The notes: a model not told the origin generated them from the letters alone. 64,000 bases of DNA from Kluyvera genomosp. 1 (GCF_001266615.1 NZ_LGHZ01000012.1:186001-250000), one strand, 5' to 3'. Shown: positions 52,769-63,085, counted from the stretch's first letter. Made by a program: numbers and translations.

Positions 52769-52797
52769 GTTTCTCTTTCCTTTAGACGAATAACAAA

Positions 52798-52824
52798 TTT
52801 TCGGCGGGGAAAAGAAAAACTTTA
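52798..52824 (-). promoter_or_regulatory. Sigma-28 (FliA) promoter of tsr
   Basis: On the minus strand TAAAGTTT (52824-52817), 11 bases, GCCGAAAA (52805-52798). This is almost the exact FliA consensus TAAAGTTT-N11-GCCGATAA, and it lies 30 bases before the tsr start. Confidence 0.93.
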
Positions 52825-52953
52825 TAGAAATTATGCCTATTAATGCACGGCAATAACGCGATATTCCGTTAGGAACATGATGCTAACGCCCCATCCAGAT
52901 CCGACAAAATAGTCGGCGCCGATGGAGCGCCGCGGAAGATAAATACGGAAGGT

Positions 52954-53964
52954 TTATCCGCGCAAAGCGCAGATTTCATCGTACAGGCTGCGGGAAAGCG
53001 TCAGCCCCTGTTTTTCACTTTGCACACGTGCCTGGTAACGACGCTCACCCGGCAGCCTCGCGCCCTGTGCCTGCATCCCCTCAAACAGCGTCTCGGCGCG
53101 GGCCAAATGCACCGGTGCTTCCATCCCTAAGAAACGCTGCGGGTCGAGCGCCAGAATCAACTCGCCGCCGTACGGCAGACCACCGGCACCGTTATCCCAG
53201 GCGAGAGATTCCGCACTGGTCATATCGCCAATCAATGGACCCGCAAACAGCTCGACCATTGCAGCCAGCGCCGAGCCTTTATGGCCGCCGAAGGTCAGCA
53301 TCGCCCCATCCAGCACCGCCTGTGGATCGGTTGTCGGCTGCCCTTCGCTATCAATGCCCCAGCCTTCGGGAATGGATTTTCCCGCCCGCTGATGTAGCTG
53401 GATTTCCCCGCGCGCCGCCGCACTGGTGGCCATATCAAAGATAAACGGATGCTTCTCACCGCGCGGCCAGCCAAAAGCTATCGGGTTAGTACCAAACAGT
53501 GGTTGCGTGCCGCCGGCCGGTGCAACCCAGGCATGACTTGGGGTACAGGCATAGCCCACCAGCCCGGCATCGGTCAGCGGTTCAACATCGGCAAACAGCG
53601 CCGAAAAGTGCACACAGTGGTTAATCGCCAATGCTGCAATTCCGCAATGGCGGGCTTTTTCAATTAATAACGGCAGTGCCTGCTCGTAAGCGCACAATGA
53701 GTACGCGCCCTGGGCATCGGCTTTCACGATAGCCGGCGCCTGATCGACAATAATCGGCTCAGCGTTCCCTGAGACTTTACCTTTACGCAGAGTCTCAGCG
53801 ATACCCAGCAAACGCCAAAGTCCGTGAGAGGCGCAGCCATCGCGCTCGCCTGCCGTGACGTTGCGTGCAATCGCCTCAGCGTGAGGTTGTGAAAAACCAT
53901 TGGCGCGCAAAACGTCGAGGGCCAGCGCATAGGCGTCAGTGAGCGCGATGTTTACCGTAGTCAT
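52954..53964 (-). CDS. Ldh2-family NAD(P)H reductase (DpkA-like)
   Basis: 336 residues, malate/L-lactate dehydrogenase (Ldh2) family, a fold distinct from classical dehydrogenases. SHGLWRL near residue 46, the substrate-binding NHCVHFSALFADVEPL near 116-131, PLFGTNPIAFGWP near 154 and GGHKGSALAAMVELFAG near 225 are visible. The HFxALxxDVEP block resembles delta1-piperideine-2-carboxylate/pyrroline-2-carboxylate reductase more than malate dehydrogenases. A role in cyclic imino acid (D-lysine/hydroxyproline) breakdown is possible but inferred. GGAGAACA precedes the ATG. A perfect CRP site lies about 75 bases upstream. Confidence 0.8.
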   Translation of the reverse strand: MTTVNIALTDAYALALDVLRANGFSQPHAEAIARNVTAGERDGCASHGLWRLLGIAETLRKGKVSGNAEPIIVDQAPAIVKADAQGAYSLCAYEQALPLLIEKARHCGIAALAINHCVHFSALFADVEPLTDAGLVGYACTPSHAWVAPAGGTQPLFGTNPIAFGWPRGEKHPFIFDMATSAAARGEIQLHQRAGKSIPEGWGIDSEGQPTTDPQAVLDGAMLTFGGHKGSALAAMVELFAGPLIGDMTSAESLAWDNGAGGLPYGGELILALDPQRFLGMEAPVHLARAETLFEGMQAQGARLPGERRYQARVQSEKQGLTLSRSLYDEICALRG

Positions 53965-54032
53965 TCTTGTTCTCCATATTGTCGGGCAGGTTTAACGTAT
54001 AAGGGGAGACGCGGGTTTTACTTGGTTAACCA

Positions 54033-54048
54033 TGTGATTTAAATCACA
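54033..54048. promoter_or_regulatory. Perfect CRP site
   Basis: TGTGATTTAAATCACA, an exact palindrome with the consensus TGTGA-N6-TCACA. It is 70-odd bases before the Ldh2-gene start and about 430 before btsT. btsT is known to depend on cAMP-CRP in E. coli; either or both genes could be the target. Confidence 0.85.
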
Positions 54049-54292
54049 TTTATATTCATTCGCGCCAGCAATGTTCCACCTGAACTCTATCACGCCTTTC
54101 AGTTGCTGTGCATGAATGGATGGCATTTTGTCCACCCGTGCCACCCAATCTTAATAAGTGCAACCCGCAGCCCATACCTCGCAGAGTCAGGTTTTCGCGG
54201 CTTTGGCTTCGCCCAGCGCCGCAATATCAATCAGCATCAGAAAAAACTTGCGATCTCAATCACATAATTGCCCCTTGCTCAGCGCGTGTTCA

Positions 54293-54341
54293 ACCGCTTA
54301 CCCCCGCAAGTAACCGCTTAGCCCCCACTTTCAACCGCTCA
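54293..54341 (+). promoter_or_regulatory. Three BtsR (YehT)-type half sites before btsT
   Basis: ACCGCTTA (54293-54300), ACCGCTTA (54313-54320) and ACCGCTCA (54334-54341), spaced by 12 and 13 bases. The known BtsR target is two ACC(G/A)CT(C/T)A repeats 13 bases apart in the yjiY (btsT) promoter; the last two repeats meet this exactly and the first is extra. They lie 137-185 bases before the btsT start. Confidence 0.85.
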
Positions 54342-54477
54342 CCCACTTACTCAACTTTACACGCGCGTCAGTCTGGCAAACTTGTCGTCAGCATAACGAT
54401 CAATACCTCCTCAACCCCAAACTCAAAACAACGGCAGCTTCGGCTGAATATTCATCCTATAAAAACCAGGTTTTACT

Positions 54478-56628
54478 ATGGATACTAAAAAGCTATTCAA
54501 GCACATACCCTGGGTGATTCTCGGAATCATCGGTGCGTTTTGCCTCTCGGTCGTCGCTCTGCGCCGCGGTGAGCACGTCAGTGCCCTGTGGATCGTCGTA
54601 GCGTCGGTTTCCGTTTATCTGGTAGCTTATCGCTACTACAGCCTGTACATCGCCCAGAAGGTGATGAAGCTTGACCCGACGCGTGCAACGCCGGCGGTCA
54701 TTAACAACGATGGCCTGAACTACGTGCCGACCAACCGCTACGTGCTGTTCGGCCACCACTTCGCCGCTATCGCCGGTGCCGGTCCGCTGGTCGGCCCGGT
54801 ACTCGCCGCGCAGATGGGCTACCTGCCGGGTACCCTGTGGTTGCTGGCAGGCGTCGTGCTGGCGGGTGCAGTACAGGACTTTATGGTGCTGTTTATCTCC
54901 ACGCGCCGTAACGGTTCGTCACTGGGCGAAATGGTCAAAGAAGAGATGGGCCGCGTGCCGGGCTCCATCGCGCTGTTTGGCTGCTTCCTGATCATGATTA
55001 TTATCCTGGCGGTGCTGGCGCTGATCGTGGTGAAAGCCCTCGCAGAAAGCCCGTGGGGTGTATTCACCGTCTGCTCGACCGTGCCGATTGCGCTGTTTAT
55101 GGGTATCTACATGCGCTTTATCCGTCCGGGCCGCGTCGGCGAAGTGTCGGTGATTGGTATCGTGCTGCTGGTTGCCTCGATTTACTTCGGCGGCGTGATT
55201 GCACACGACCCATACTGGGGCCCTGCGCTGACCTTTAAAGACACCACCATCACCTTCGCGCTGATTGGTTACGCCTTTATCTCCGCGCTGCTGCCAGTGT
55301 GGCTGATTCTGGCACCGCGTGACTACCTCGCGACCTTCCTGAAAATCGGCGTTATCGTCGGCCTGGCGCTGGGGATCGTTATCCTCAACCCAGATCTGAA
55401 AATGCCAGCAGTGACCCAGTACATCGATGGTACCGGCCCGCTGTGGAAAGGCGCGATGTTCCCGTTCCTGTTCATCACCATTGCCTGTGGTGCCGTTTCT
55501 GGCTTCCATGCGCTGATCTCCTCCGGTACTACGCCGAAGCTGCTGGCGAACGAAAACGATGCTCGTCTGATTGGCTACGGCGCAATGCTGATGGAATCCT
55601 TCGTGGCCATCATGGCGCTGGTTGCGGCTTCTATCATCGAGCCGGGCCTGTACTTTGCCATGAACACCCCGCCGGCTGGCCTGGGCATCACCATGCCAAA
55701 TCTGCATGAGATGGGCGGCGAGAACGCGGCGCTGATTGCTGCGCAGCTGAAAGACGTGACCGTGCATGCAGCAGCGACCGTCAGCTCCTGGGGCTTCGTC
55801 ATCTCCCCTGAGCAGATTCTGCAAACCGCGAAAGATATCGGCGAACCGTCAGTGCTAAACCGCGCAGGTGGCGCACCAACGCTGGCCGTCGGTATTGCCC
55901 ACGTGTTCCACAAAGTGATGCCGATGGCCGATATGGGCTTCTGGTACCACTTCGGTATCCTGTTTGAAGCGCTGTTCATCCTCACCGCGCTGGACGCCGG
56001 TACCCGTGCTGGCCGCTTCATGCTGCAGGATCTGTTGGGCAACTTCGTGCCATTCCTGAAGAAAACAGACTCTCTGGTGGCAGGTGTTGTCGCAACCGCT
56101 GGTTGTGTCGGTCTCTGGGGCTATCTGCTGTATCAAGGCGTGGTCGACCCACTGGGTGGCGTGAAAAGCCTGTGGCCGCTGTTCGGGATCTCTAACCAGA
56201 TGCTGGCCGCCGTAGCGCTGGTGCTGGGTACGGTAATCCTGATTAAGATGAAGCGTTCTAAATACATCTGGGTAACGACTATCCCAGCGGTATGGCTGCT
56301 TATCTGCACCACCTGGGCGCTGGGCCTGAAACTGTTCAGCACCAACCCGCAGATGGAAGGCTTCTTCTACATGGCCAGCCAGTACAAAGAGAAAATTGCT
56401 GCCGGTGGTGAACTGACCGCCCAGCAGGTCGCCAACATGAACCATATCGTGGTTAACAACTACACCAACGCAGGCCTGAGTATTCTGTTCCTGGTGGTGG
56501 TGTACAGCATCATCTTCTACGGTTTCAAAACCTGGATGCAGGTGCGCAATAGCGATAAACGTACCGACAAAGAAACACCATACGTTCCGGTTCCAGAAGG
56601 CGGCGTGAAAACTTCTTCACACCACTAA
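54478..56628 (+). CDS. btsT: BtsT pyruvate/H+ symporter (CstA family)
   Basis: 716 residues, exactly the E. coli length. CstA-family carrier with about 16-18 hydrophobic helices; family motifs are [28 protein letters not shown] near residues 91-118, [14 protein letters not shown] near 340-354 and [10 protein letters not shown] near 500-512. It takes up pyruvate when little is present, under BtsS/BtsR control. yjiX and yjiA follow, as in E. coli, but behind a REP pair ending in a terminator-like hairpin. Confidence 0.97.
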   Translation: MDTKKLFKHIPWVILGIIGAFCLSVVALRRGEHVSALWIVVASVSVYLVAYRYYSLYIAQKVMKLDPTRATPAVINNDGLNYVPTNRYVLFGHHFAAIAGAGPLVGPVLAAQMGYLPGTLWLLAGVVLAGAVQDFMVLFISTRRNGSSLGEMVKEEMGRVPGSIALFGCFLIMIIILAVLALIVVKALAESPWGVFTVCSTVPIALFMGIYMRFIRPGRVGEVSVIGIVLLVASIYFGGVIAHDPYWGPALTFKDTTITFALIGYAFISALLPVWLILAPRDYLATFLKIGVIVGLALGIVILNPDLKMPAVTQYIDGTGPLWKGAMFPFLFITIACGAVSGFHALISSGTTPKLLANENDARLIGYGAMLMESFVAIMALVAASIIEPGLYFAMNTPPAGLGITMPNLHEMGGENAALIAAQLKDVTVHAAATVSSWGFVISPEQILQTAKDIGEPSVLNRAGGAPTLAVGIAHVFHKVMPMADMGFWYHFGILFEALFILTALDAGTRAGRFMLQDLLGNFVPFLKKTDSLVAGVVATAGCVGLWGYLLYQGVVDPLGGVKSLWPLFGISNQMLAAVALVLGTVILIKMKRSKYIWVTTIPAVWLLICTTWALGLKLFSTNPQMEGFFYMASQYKEKIAAGGELTAQQVANMNHIVVNNYTNAGLSILFLVVVYSIIFYGFKTWMQVRNSDKRTDKETPYVPVPEGGVKTSSHH

Positions 56629-56633
56629 ACCCG

Positions 56634-56707
56634 ATGCCGGATAGCGCTACGCTTATCCGGCATACCATAAATGCAGGCCCGGTAAGCGTAGCGCCACCGG
56701 GCTTTTT
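56634..56707 (+). repeat. REP pair (BIME-like) with terminator-like second hairpin between btsT and yjiX
   Basis: First unit ATGCCGGATA...TATCCGGCAT (56634-56663). Second unit GCCCGGT...ACCGGGC (56677-56702), followed by TTTTTC, which makes it a plausible intrinsic terminator. The block fills the 95-base gap before yjiX. Confidence 0.82.
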
Positions 56708-56723
56708 CTATCTGGATAGCACA

Positions 56724-56927
56724 ATGTTTGGTAACTTAGGACAGGCAAAAAAATATCTCGGTCAGGCAGCAAAAATGCTGATTGGTATCCCGGACTATGA
56801 CAACTACGTTGAACATATGCAGACCAACCATCCGGATAAGCCGTACATGACCTACGAAGAATTCTTCCGCGAGCGCCAGCAGGCACGCTACGGCGGCGAT
56901 GGAAAAGGCGGCATGCGCTGCTGCTAA
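56724..56927 (+). CDS. yjiX: YjiX small protein (YbdD/YjiX family)
   Basis: 67 residues starting [25 protein letters not shown], preceded by GGAT; the open frame begins in the REP block upstream but that part is not protein-like. Contains [31 protein letters not shown] and ends in two cysteines. This family always accompanies CstA-type carriers; its role is unknown. Eleven bases separate it from yjiA. Confidence 0.93.
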   Translation: MFGNLGQAKKYLGQAAKMLIGIPDYDNYVEHMQTNHPDKPYMTYEEFFRERQQARYGGDGKGGMRCC

Positions 56928-56938
56928 AAGGAGATCAC

Positions 56939-57892
56939 ATGGCACCGATTGCAGTTACCCTACTTACCGGGTTCCTCGGCGCGGGGAAAACCACCCTCCT
57001 GCGCCATATTCTCAACGAACAGCACGGCTTCAAAATCGCCGTTATTGAAAATGAGTTTGGTGAAGTCTCCGTTGACGACCAGCTGATTGGCGACCGCGCG
57101 ACCCAGATTAAAACCCTGACCAACGGCTGCATCTGCTGCACCCGCTCCAACGAACTGGAAGATGCGCTGCTCGACCTGCTCGATAACCTCGACAAAGGTA
57201 CAATCAGCTTTGACCGCCTGGTGATTGAATGCACCGGCATGGCCGATCCAGGGCCTATCATCCAAACCTTTTTCTCCCACGACGTTCTGTGCGAACGCTA
57301 TCTGCTGGACGGCGTGATTGCGCTGGTTGACGCGGTACACGCCGACGACCAGATGAATCAGTTCACTATCGCACAATCCCAGGTTGGCTACGCTGACCGC
57401 ATTCTGTTGACCAAAACCGATGTGGCGGGCGATGCCGAAAAGCTCCGCGAGCGTCTGACCCGCATCAACGCCCGCGCGCCGATTTATACCGTCATCCACG
57501 GCGATATCGATCTGTCACAACTGTTCAATACCAACGGCTTTATGCTGGAGGAAAACGTCACCTCGAAGCCGCGTTTCCATTTTATGGCCGACAAGCAAAA
57601 CGACGTGTCGTCTATCGTGGTCGAGCTGGATTACCCGGTCGATATCAGCGACGTTTCTCGCGTGATGGAAAACCTGCTGCTGGATTTTGCCGACAAGCTG
57701 CTGCGCTACAAAGGGATGTTGTGGATTGATGGCGAATCTAATCGCCTGCTGTTCCAGGGCGTGCAGCGCCTGTACAGCGCCGACTGGGACCGTCCGTGGG
57801 GCGATGAAGCGCCGCACAGTACGCTGGTGTTTATCGGCATCCAGCTACCGGAGGATGAAATCCGCGCCGCATTTGCCGGGTTACGCAAATAG
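56939..57892 (+). CDS. yjiA: YjiA COG0523 GTPase (metal chaperone family)
   Basis: 317 residues. G3E-family GTPase with Walker A GFLGAGKTTLLRH at 11-23, the metal-binding CICC (CxCC) near residues 65-68, Walker B ECTGMADPGP near 100 and TKTD near 157, then the CobW C-terminal domain (YKGMLWIDGE...). The E. coli protein binds zinc and other metals in a GTP-linked way; the partner is unknown. AGGAGATCAC precedes the ATG. It is last of btsT-yjiX-yjiA. Confidence 0.95.
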   Translation: MAPIAVTLLTGFLGAGKTTLLRHILNEQHGFKIAVIENEFGEVSVDDQLIGDRATQIKTLTNGCICCTRSNELEDALLDLLDNLDKGTISFDRLVIECTGMADPGPIIQTFFSHDVLCERYLLDGVIALVDAVHADDQMNQFTIAQSQVGYADRILLTKTDVAGDAEKLRERLTRINARAPIYTVIHGDIDLSQLFNTNGFMLEENVTSKPRFHFMADKQNDVSSIVVELDYPVDISDVSRVMENLLLDFADKLLRYKGMLWIDGESNRLLFQGVQRLYSADWDRPWGDEAPHSTLVFIGIQLPEDEIRAAFAGLRK

Positions 57893-58245
57893 CCGCCCTC
57901 ACGCTACCCTCTCCGCCTGGAGGGGGTAATAAAATGCGTAGAAATGTAAATTTAGATTGTCGTATAAGACAATTGAAATGTTTTTGGAAATTATTAGAAA
58001 ACACATTATTTCACTTTCAATCAATTCCTGCCGCTTTGTTCAGCATCCGTTTAGCCAAACGCTAAACCGGTACTAAACGCCAAAAGGTTAAACATTGACG
58101 TAGTCAGAAAGACACCAACCAACAACACTACAAATGAATTTCATTAACAAAATCAGCATAAAAATTCGACTTACCTCACATTTGCAGCGATAAAAAATGA
58201 TTGTTAAGGTGTCCGCAGATTAATTCTGATGACGAGGTATACACC
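57893..58245. other. Intergenic region between yjiA and yfaZ, with a REP-like unit
   Basis: 353 bases. At 57896-57927 a unit CCCTCACGCT...ACCCTCTCC-GCCT-GGAGGGGGT belongs to the same family as the pair in the deo operon and may end the yjiA transcript. The rest is AT-rich and carries the yfaZ promoter, which I cannot pin down. In E. coli K-12 the mrr-hsd restriction genes lie beyond yjiA; none is seen here. Confidence 0.65.
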
Positions 58246-58791
58246 ATGAAAAAGCTTAATGTCCTTCTCCTTTCCGCTCTGACCGCCGTATCGGGTTCCG
58301 CACTGGCCATGGGGGGCAGCATTGAGCAGGGTAAAAACTTCACCAATCTGAATGTTGAAATGGGTAAATCCTCATCCGGTCTATATGCCGAAGGTAACTG
58401 GCTCAAAAATACCGATGATGGCACCCAGACCGGCGGTGTCGGTGCAGGTTATAACCTCGAAGTCGGCCCAGTTATGCTGAACGCGGGTGCAAAAGCTATC
58501 TACATCGGGCCGAAAAAAGGCGATAACGGCGTAGCATTCCCAATCGGCGGCGGCGTTAGCGTTGCAGTAACTGACAGCATCAAGGTATTTGGTGAAGGCT
58601 ATGTTGCGCCAGAAGGCCTGAACAATAGCGTCAAAAACTACGTTGAAGCCAACGGCGGCGTAAGCTGGACCCCAATCACTCCGGTTACCCTGAAAGTGGG
58701 CTACCGCCACGTGAGCGTTGATGGTAAAGACGGTCGTCCAGGTCATACCCTGGTTGATGGTGCCTATGTGGGCGGCGGCGTGACGTTCTAA
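58246..58791 (+). CDS. yfaZ: YfaZ outer-membrane family protein
   Basis: 181 residues from the ATG with GAGGT upstream (the frame is open 15 codons earlier). Signal peptide KKLNVLLLSALTAVSGSALA, cleavage near residue 21. Alternating beta-strand pattern with many Gly/aromatic residues and a terminal Phe (GAYVGGGVTF) points to a small outer-membrane beta-barrel. The sequence is close to what I recall of E. coli YfaZ, which lies elsewhere on that chromosome. The function is unknown. Confidence 0.87.
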   Translation: MKKLNVLLLSALTAVSGSALAMGGSIEQGKNFTNLNVEMGKSSSGLYAEGNWLKNTDDGTQTGGVGAGYNLEVGPVMLNAGAKAIYIGPKKGDNGVAFPIGGGVSVAVTDSIKVFGEGYVAPEGLNNSVKNYVEANGGVSWTPITPVTLKVGYRHVSVDGKDGRPGHTLVDGAYVGGGVTF

Positions 58792-59039
58792 TTGTACGAG
58801 TCTGACAGAAAACGTGCTCTTGCCGTTATTCTGTTCAGCTAAGTACAAAATTCCGTTCACTTGATGTTTTGTAGAACATGAAACAACCGTATCAGTGAAT
58901 AGGCAAAGGGGGCGGCGATTGGTCGCCCCAGCGCCCTCCAAGTTAGATGGCATGCGATGAACAGAGTGCGTCATCGGCTGGAAAAGTGAATGTCATACCA
59001 CTTAGCTGACCCACATTAATCTGCCCGCAGTTGTTCCCA

Positions 59040-60410
59040 CTAGCGGCGAACCACCACCAGCTTCTGGTTCACAAACTCCTTAATCCCTAGATCCGACAGC
59101 TCGCGTCCATAACCGGAGCGCTTCACACCGCCAAACGGCAGTTCCGCTGCGGTATCCGTCAGCCAGTTGATATACACCATCCCAGTCTCAATGCGCGACG
59201 CCATTTTCTTCGCCCGTTCAATATCCTGGCTGAACACCGCGCCGCCCAAACCGTAGTGGGAGTCATTGGCAAGCGCGACCGCCTCATCGTCGTTTTTCAC
59301 CACATAAATCTGTGCGACCGGGCCAAAGAACTCTTCAAAATACGCCGGGTTATCACGTGAAATGTGGGTCAGGATGGTCGGCTCAAAAAAGCTGCCCGCA
59401 CGCTCAACCGGCTTGCCGCCCAGATGCAGTTTGGCGCCGTTTTTGACCGCGGCATTAACCTGTTTGGTCAGCGTCTCCTGCGCCTCTTTTGACGACAGCG
59501 GCCCAAGCGTAGTGCTTTCGTCCAACGGATCACCTATCTTCACCTGTTTAAAGGCTTCGCTAAATTTCGTCAGGAAAGACTCGGCGATTTTCTCGTGCAG
59601 AATGAATCGTTTCGCCGCCGTACAGACCTGCCCGGCGTTGTTCAAGCGAGCATTGACGCCAATTTTCACCGCTTTATCGAGATTGGCATCGTCCAGCACC
59701 ACAAACACGTCATTACCACCCAGCTCAAGGGTCGACTTTTTGATGTGCTTCGCCGCCTGAGCGGCAACCACGCTGCCTGCTTTTTCTGAGCCGGTCAGTG
59801 CGGCGCCCTGCACGCGATCGTCGGCAATGATATTCGCCACCTGCTGCTGAGAAATATACAGATTGGTCCACGCGCCGTTTGGTGCCCCCGCTTCACGAAC
59901 CAGATGGGCAAAAGCTTCCGCACAGTGCGGCACTATGCTGGCATGTTTGGCGAGTACCGGGTTACCCGCCGCCAGGTTCGGTGCCAGCACGCGCATCAGC
60001 TGATAGTAAGGGAAGTTCCAGGGTTCGACGGCCATCAGCACGCCAATGGGATGATGTTCCACCCTCGCTTCGCCCAGCTCAGAGGGATACTTTACCGGGG
60101 CCAAAAATTGTTTCGCATTATCCGCATAGTAGCGGGCAATCTGGGCGCAAAGCTTCACTTCACCACGGCTCTGGGCAATCAGTTTCCCCATCTCCTGGCT
60201 GGCGATTTTCGCCAGCTCCTCCGCCCTGTCGTCAATCAGCTCGGCAAGCTTATGCAGCACTGGTAGCCGTTGGTCGATATCGCCTTTTGCCCAGTCGGAG
60301 TGATACAGCGCATCGGCCGCTTTGAGCGCCGCTTCAACGTCAGCATCAGTGTGGGAAGGGTACGCTTTGATAAGCTGGTTAGTGGCAGGATTAACTGTCT
60401 GGTAAGCCAT
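59040..60410 (-). CDS. NAD(P)-dependent succinate-semialdehyde dehydrogenase type (Sad/YneI-like)
   Basis: 456 residues, aldehyde dehydrogenase superfamily. Cofactor and active-site motifs are MAVEPWNFPYYQLMR near residue 128, TGSEKAGS near 204, catalytic Glu in LELGGNDVFV near 229-238 and Cys in NNAGQVCTAAKR near 257-268. It most resembles E. coli Sad (YneI), which oxidises succinate semialdehyde; substrate assignment is by resemblance. It lies 134 bases after pac on the same strand, but a terminator separates them. An aldehyde-oxidising partner for aromatic-amide or amine breakdown would fit the neighbourhood. Confidence 0.88.
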   Translation of the reverse strand: MAYQTVNPATNQLIKAYPSHTDADVEAALKAADALYHSDWAKGDIDQRLPVLHKLAELIDDRAEELAKIASQEMGKLIAQSRGEVKLCAQIARYYADNAKQFLAPVKYPSELGEARVEHHPIGVLMAVEPWNFPYYQLMRVLAPNLAAGNPVLAKHASIVPHCAEAFAHLVREAGAPNGAWTNLYISQQQVANIIADDRVQGAALTGSEKAGSVVAAQAAKHIKKSTLELGGNDVFVVLDDANLDKAVKIGVNARLNNAGQVCTAAKRFILHEKIAESFLTKFSEAFKQVKIGDPLDESTTLGPLSSKEAQETLTKQVNAAVKNGAKLHLGGKPVERAGSFFEPTILTHISRDNPAYFEEFFGPVAQIYVVKNDDEAVALANDSHYGLGGAVFSQDIERAKKMASRIETGMVYINWLTDTAAELPFGGVKRSGYGRELSDLGIKEFVNQKLVVVRR

Positions 60411-60508
60411 ATTGTGTCTCCTTATTTTTACCGCTTAGGGTATTAAGGGTAGTCAATATGACTGGCTATGGGCGTAAAGTTGGGTATAAACGAAGGTTTC
60501 TGAGAAAA

Positions 60509-60536
60509 CCTCCCCCGTAAATCAAGCCAGGGGAGG
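60509..60536 (-). terminator. pac terminator
   Basis: Arms CCTCCCC and GGGGAGG with a 14-base loop, followed on the minus strand by TTTTC, 8 bases past the pac stop. Confidence 0.7.
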
Positions 60537-60544
60537 CCGGAACG

Positions 60545-63085
60545 TTAGCGCTGTACCTGCAGCACTTCCTGAGACGCTTTATGCTCGTCAACTTCCTGAG
60601 GCGTTAACCACAACGATTTACGGCCAAAGCTCTCGTACATTTTCAGCTGATCGTCATAGTGTTTATCGGCCTTGCCGTCCGGGGCGATAAAGCCACTTTG
60701 CCCCGGTGCGACCACATCCCAGGCAAGTACCGGGCGGTTGCCCGACGTCGGCGAAAAGACAATCATGTCGTTTTCCGTGCCGCGGTTCTGGTACTCAGCC
60801 TGATGACGCGCCTCTTTTGCTGCCGCCTGCGGCACACCGAAGAAGTTGTTGGCCCGGAAAGTGAGCGCCATGGCCGGGGTTTTCCAGCCAGTGACGTCGT
60901 TACCGTAGCGTTTTGACAACGTCTGCCAGGCATCGTCCAGCGCCGCCAGTACCACTTCCTGCTGCGGTTTTCCGCCAAACAGATCGACCGCCTGCGGGAT
61001 TGGCGACTTATCGCCCTGCAGAGCTTCGTAGAGGATTTTTGCCCCGACGCTGATGTTCAGCGAGCCGGTTGGCCCGTCCTGCGTGGTTTCATAGCCACTG
61101 GCGCTGTACCACTTGCCAAACGGCGCGGGAACTGCGGCCACCACCGTGCGCTTGAGCATGCTGGTCAGCCAGGCATTCAGAATCGCCGATCCCGGTTGCT
61201 GATAGGTTTTTCCGTCATCGTTGACAAGATTTTCACCGTCCCAGAGCGCCAGTTTATCCACCAGCTGGCGGCGCGGATCGTTTTCCGCCAGGCTTGCGGT
61301 GGCTTGCTTCAGCGCCGGTAAAAACAGGCGCAGGTTGAGATCCCGACGGCTGGTCTGGCGGATCACATCCCACGCCTGATCGGCGGTAAAGCGCGGCTGT
61401 TTATCGAGGATCGCATCGATCTCGGTCACGCGATCCGCCCCGCCCCACAGGAACGCGAACAGATCAGAGGCCGGATAGTCTTTTTGCGGCGAGTTGTTCC
61501 AGTTGGCGATATAACCCGACTGCGGGTTATACACTTTCGGGTTCAAATCAAACGACAGCAACCCTTTCCAGTCCCATTTCCCGGTACCGGGAACCGGCAG
61601 ACGCGGGTCATGACCTGGCTGACGATCCGGATAAGCGCCGGTATGCACATAGCCGATATTGCCATTCACATCGGCGTAGTACCAGTTGATGGTCAGCGCC
61701 TGTTTCGCCGCCTGTTGTGTCCACTCCTGCCAGTTTTTGGCCTTCATCTGATGCGTCCACGCCAGCATGGACGCTACCTCTTTGCCGTCCCAGGCGCGCG
61801 CTTTGGCATAGGCCGTCTGCGTCGCGGTATCGGTTTTGATGACGTTGCCGTGCAGCGTGCGCCAGATGGTAAAGCTCTCCGGCTCGCCGTCTTTAACCGC
61901 GATGGTCTCCTTGCGGCTCAGCATCTTCACCCACTCGCCGTTATGCTGGTAATAACCCGGTTTATCTGCTGAGAGTTTTTCAGCGAAGATGTCGACATCA
62001 TCGCCGAAACCGGCGGTCGATCCCCATGAAATGGTGCCGTTGTGACCAAAAACGAGGCCCGGATAGGCAAATGGCGTATTGCCGGTGACGTCATAGCCTG
62101 CGCCGTGCAGGCCGATACCGTAGGTGTACGCCGGCGCATACCAGCCAAACTGCGGCCCATTGACCATAATGGCCTTCGCATCCTGGGCTTTGTTTTTGCC
62201 AATCACCCACATATTGCTGGTGGTCGGATAGCCAGCCAACCCGTTAGCGCCGCTTTGCGCAAACTGCGCGGCGATGGTTTCCCGGTTCTGCCCGGCGGTC
62301 AGCGCCAGCAGCGCGCCATCGGCCCCTTTTGCCGGCCGGTCGAGCATCGGTGCCGGCTGGTCGTAGCGCGGCAGCAGCGCCGCCGTTTGCGTGTTTTGCA
62401 GATCAAACTTCAGCGGATAGGTGCTTTCCTGCGCCGCAATGGTGGTGGGTGCGGAAGGGTTCACCAGCCATTTCAGCTGGTTAAAGACCGCCATGCCCTG
62501 CTGCTTACCGTATTTATCTTTTAACGCCGTCAGCAGCGCCAGGTTATCAATTTCGCTGGTGCTGTCAGAGAAACGGTTGGCCATGGTGCCGACAAAAATC
62601 ATCGCCACATCAAACGGCTCCCAGTGCTTTGGCTTAAAACCAAAGGTGGAAAACTGCTGGGGCAACAGCTTATCGGGGCTGGCGTTCACTTTATCGATCC
62701 ACGCATTCATGCCATCGGCATAGCCCTGCAGAATGGATTTATCCTCGGCGGAGAGCGCGGCTAGCTGCGCACGGATGGAATCCGGCCAATAGTTCTGGCG
62801 AATATCCTTATCAAAGCTGACGAACGTTTTGCCCAGCACTTCGGAGACGGTCCCCTGTGTGCTGCGGCGCGCCATTTCCATCTGGAACAGGCGATCCTGC
62901 GCCACCACGTAGCCATAACCGTAAAACAGTCGATAGGTATCATCGGCGTATATATGCGGCATGCCGTATTCATCGCGAACAATCTTAACCTCGGTTGGCG
63001 AGCTCGCCGCCAGCGCAGACAGGCTGGAACAACAGATCAGGGAAGCCACAATACCGTTCACGATCATACGATTTCTATTTTTCAT
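60545..63085 (-). CDS. pac: Penicillin G acylase precursor
   Basis: 846 residues, exactly the known precursor length, from the ATG with AGAGGATACA upstream (the frame is open 16 codons earlier). A signal peptide (residues 1-26) leads to the periplasm. The chain is an Ntn hydrolase: autocatalytic cleavage exposes Ser290 (SNMWVIG) as the beta-chain N-terminal nucleophile, after an alpha chain from 27 and a removable spacer. It hydrolyses phenylacetyl amides, including benzylpenicillin to 6-APA. The sequence looks nearest to Kluyvera pac as I remember it. It is divergent from an AraC-type gene and followed by an aldehyde dehydrogenase. Confidence 0.96.
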   Translation of the reverse strand: MKNRNRMIVNGIVASLICCSSLSALAASSPTEVKIVRDEYGMPHIYADDTYRLFYGYGYVVAQDRLFQMEMARRSTQGTVSEVLGKTFVSFDKDIRQNYWPDSIRAQLAALSAEDKSILQGYADGMNAWIDKVNASPDKLLPQQFSTFGFKPKHWEPFDVAMIFVGTMANRFSDSTSEIDNLALLTALKDKYGKQQGMAVFNQLKWLVNPSAPTTIAAQESTYPLKFDLQNTQTAALLPRYDQPAPMLDRPAKGADGALLALTAGQNRETIAAQFAQSGANGLAGYPTTSNMWVIGKNKAQDAKAIMVNGPQFGWYAPAYTYGIGLHGAGYDVTGNTPFAYPGLVFGHNGTISWGSTAGFGDDVDIFAEKLSADKPGYYQHNGEWVKMLSRKETIAVKDGEPESFTIWRTLHGNVIKTDTATQTAYAKARAWDGKEVASMLAWTHQMKAKNWQEWTQQAAKQALTINWYYADVNGNIGYVHTGAYPDRQPGHDPRLPVPGTGKWDWKGLLSFDLNPKVYNPQSGYIANWNNSPQKDYPASDLFAFLWGGADRVTEIDAILDKQPRFTADQAWDVIRQTSRRDLNLRLFLPALKQATASLAENDPRRQLVDKLALWDGENLVNDDGKTYQQPGSAILNAWLTSMLKRTVVAAVPAPFGKWYSASGYETTQDGPTGSLNISVGAKILYEALQGDKSPIPQAVDLFGGKPQQEVVLAALDDAWQTLSKRYGNDVTGWKTPAMALTFRANNFFGVPQAAAKEARHQAEYQNRGTENDMIVFSPTSGNRPVLAWDVVAPGQSGFIAPDGKADKHYDDQLKMYESFGRKSLWLTPQEVDEHKASQEVLQVQR

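Larger units (their letters stand above)
53965..54477. other. Divergent control region between the Ldh2 gene and btsT
   Basis: 513 bases. It holds a perfect CRP palindrome (54033-54048) and three ACCGCTYA half sites (54293-54341). The stretch 54110-54290 is C-rich on the plus strand and has a 126-residue open frame (54108-54488) that runs into btsT, but its Pro/Thr/Arg-rich sequence does not look like a protein. I see no further gene. Confidence 0.65.

Noticed and set aside
54108..54488. 126-residue frame upstream of btsT
   Set aside because: Composition is Pro/Thr/Arg/Gln-rich with no domain, it covers the three BtsR half sites and runs into btsT; better read as control DNA.
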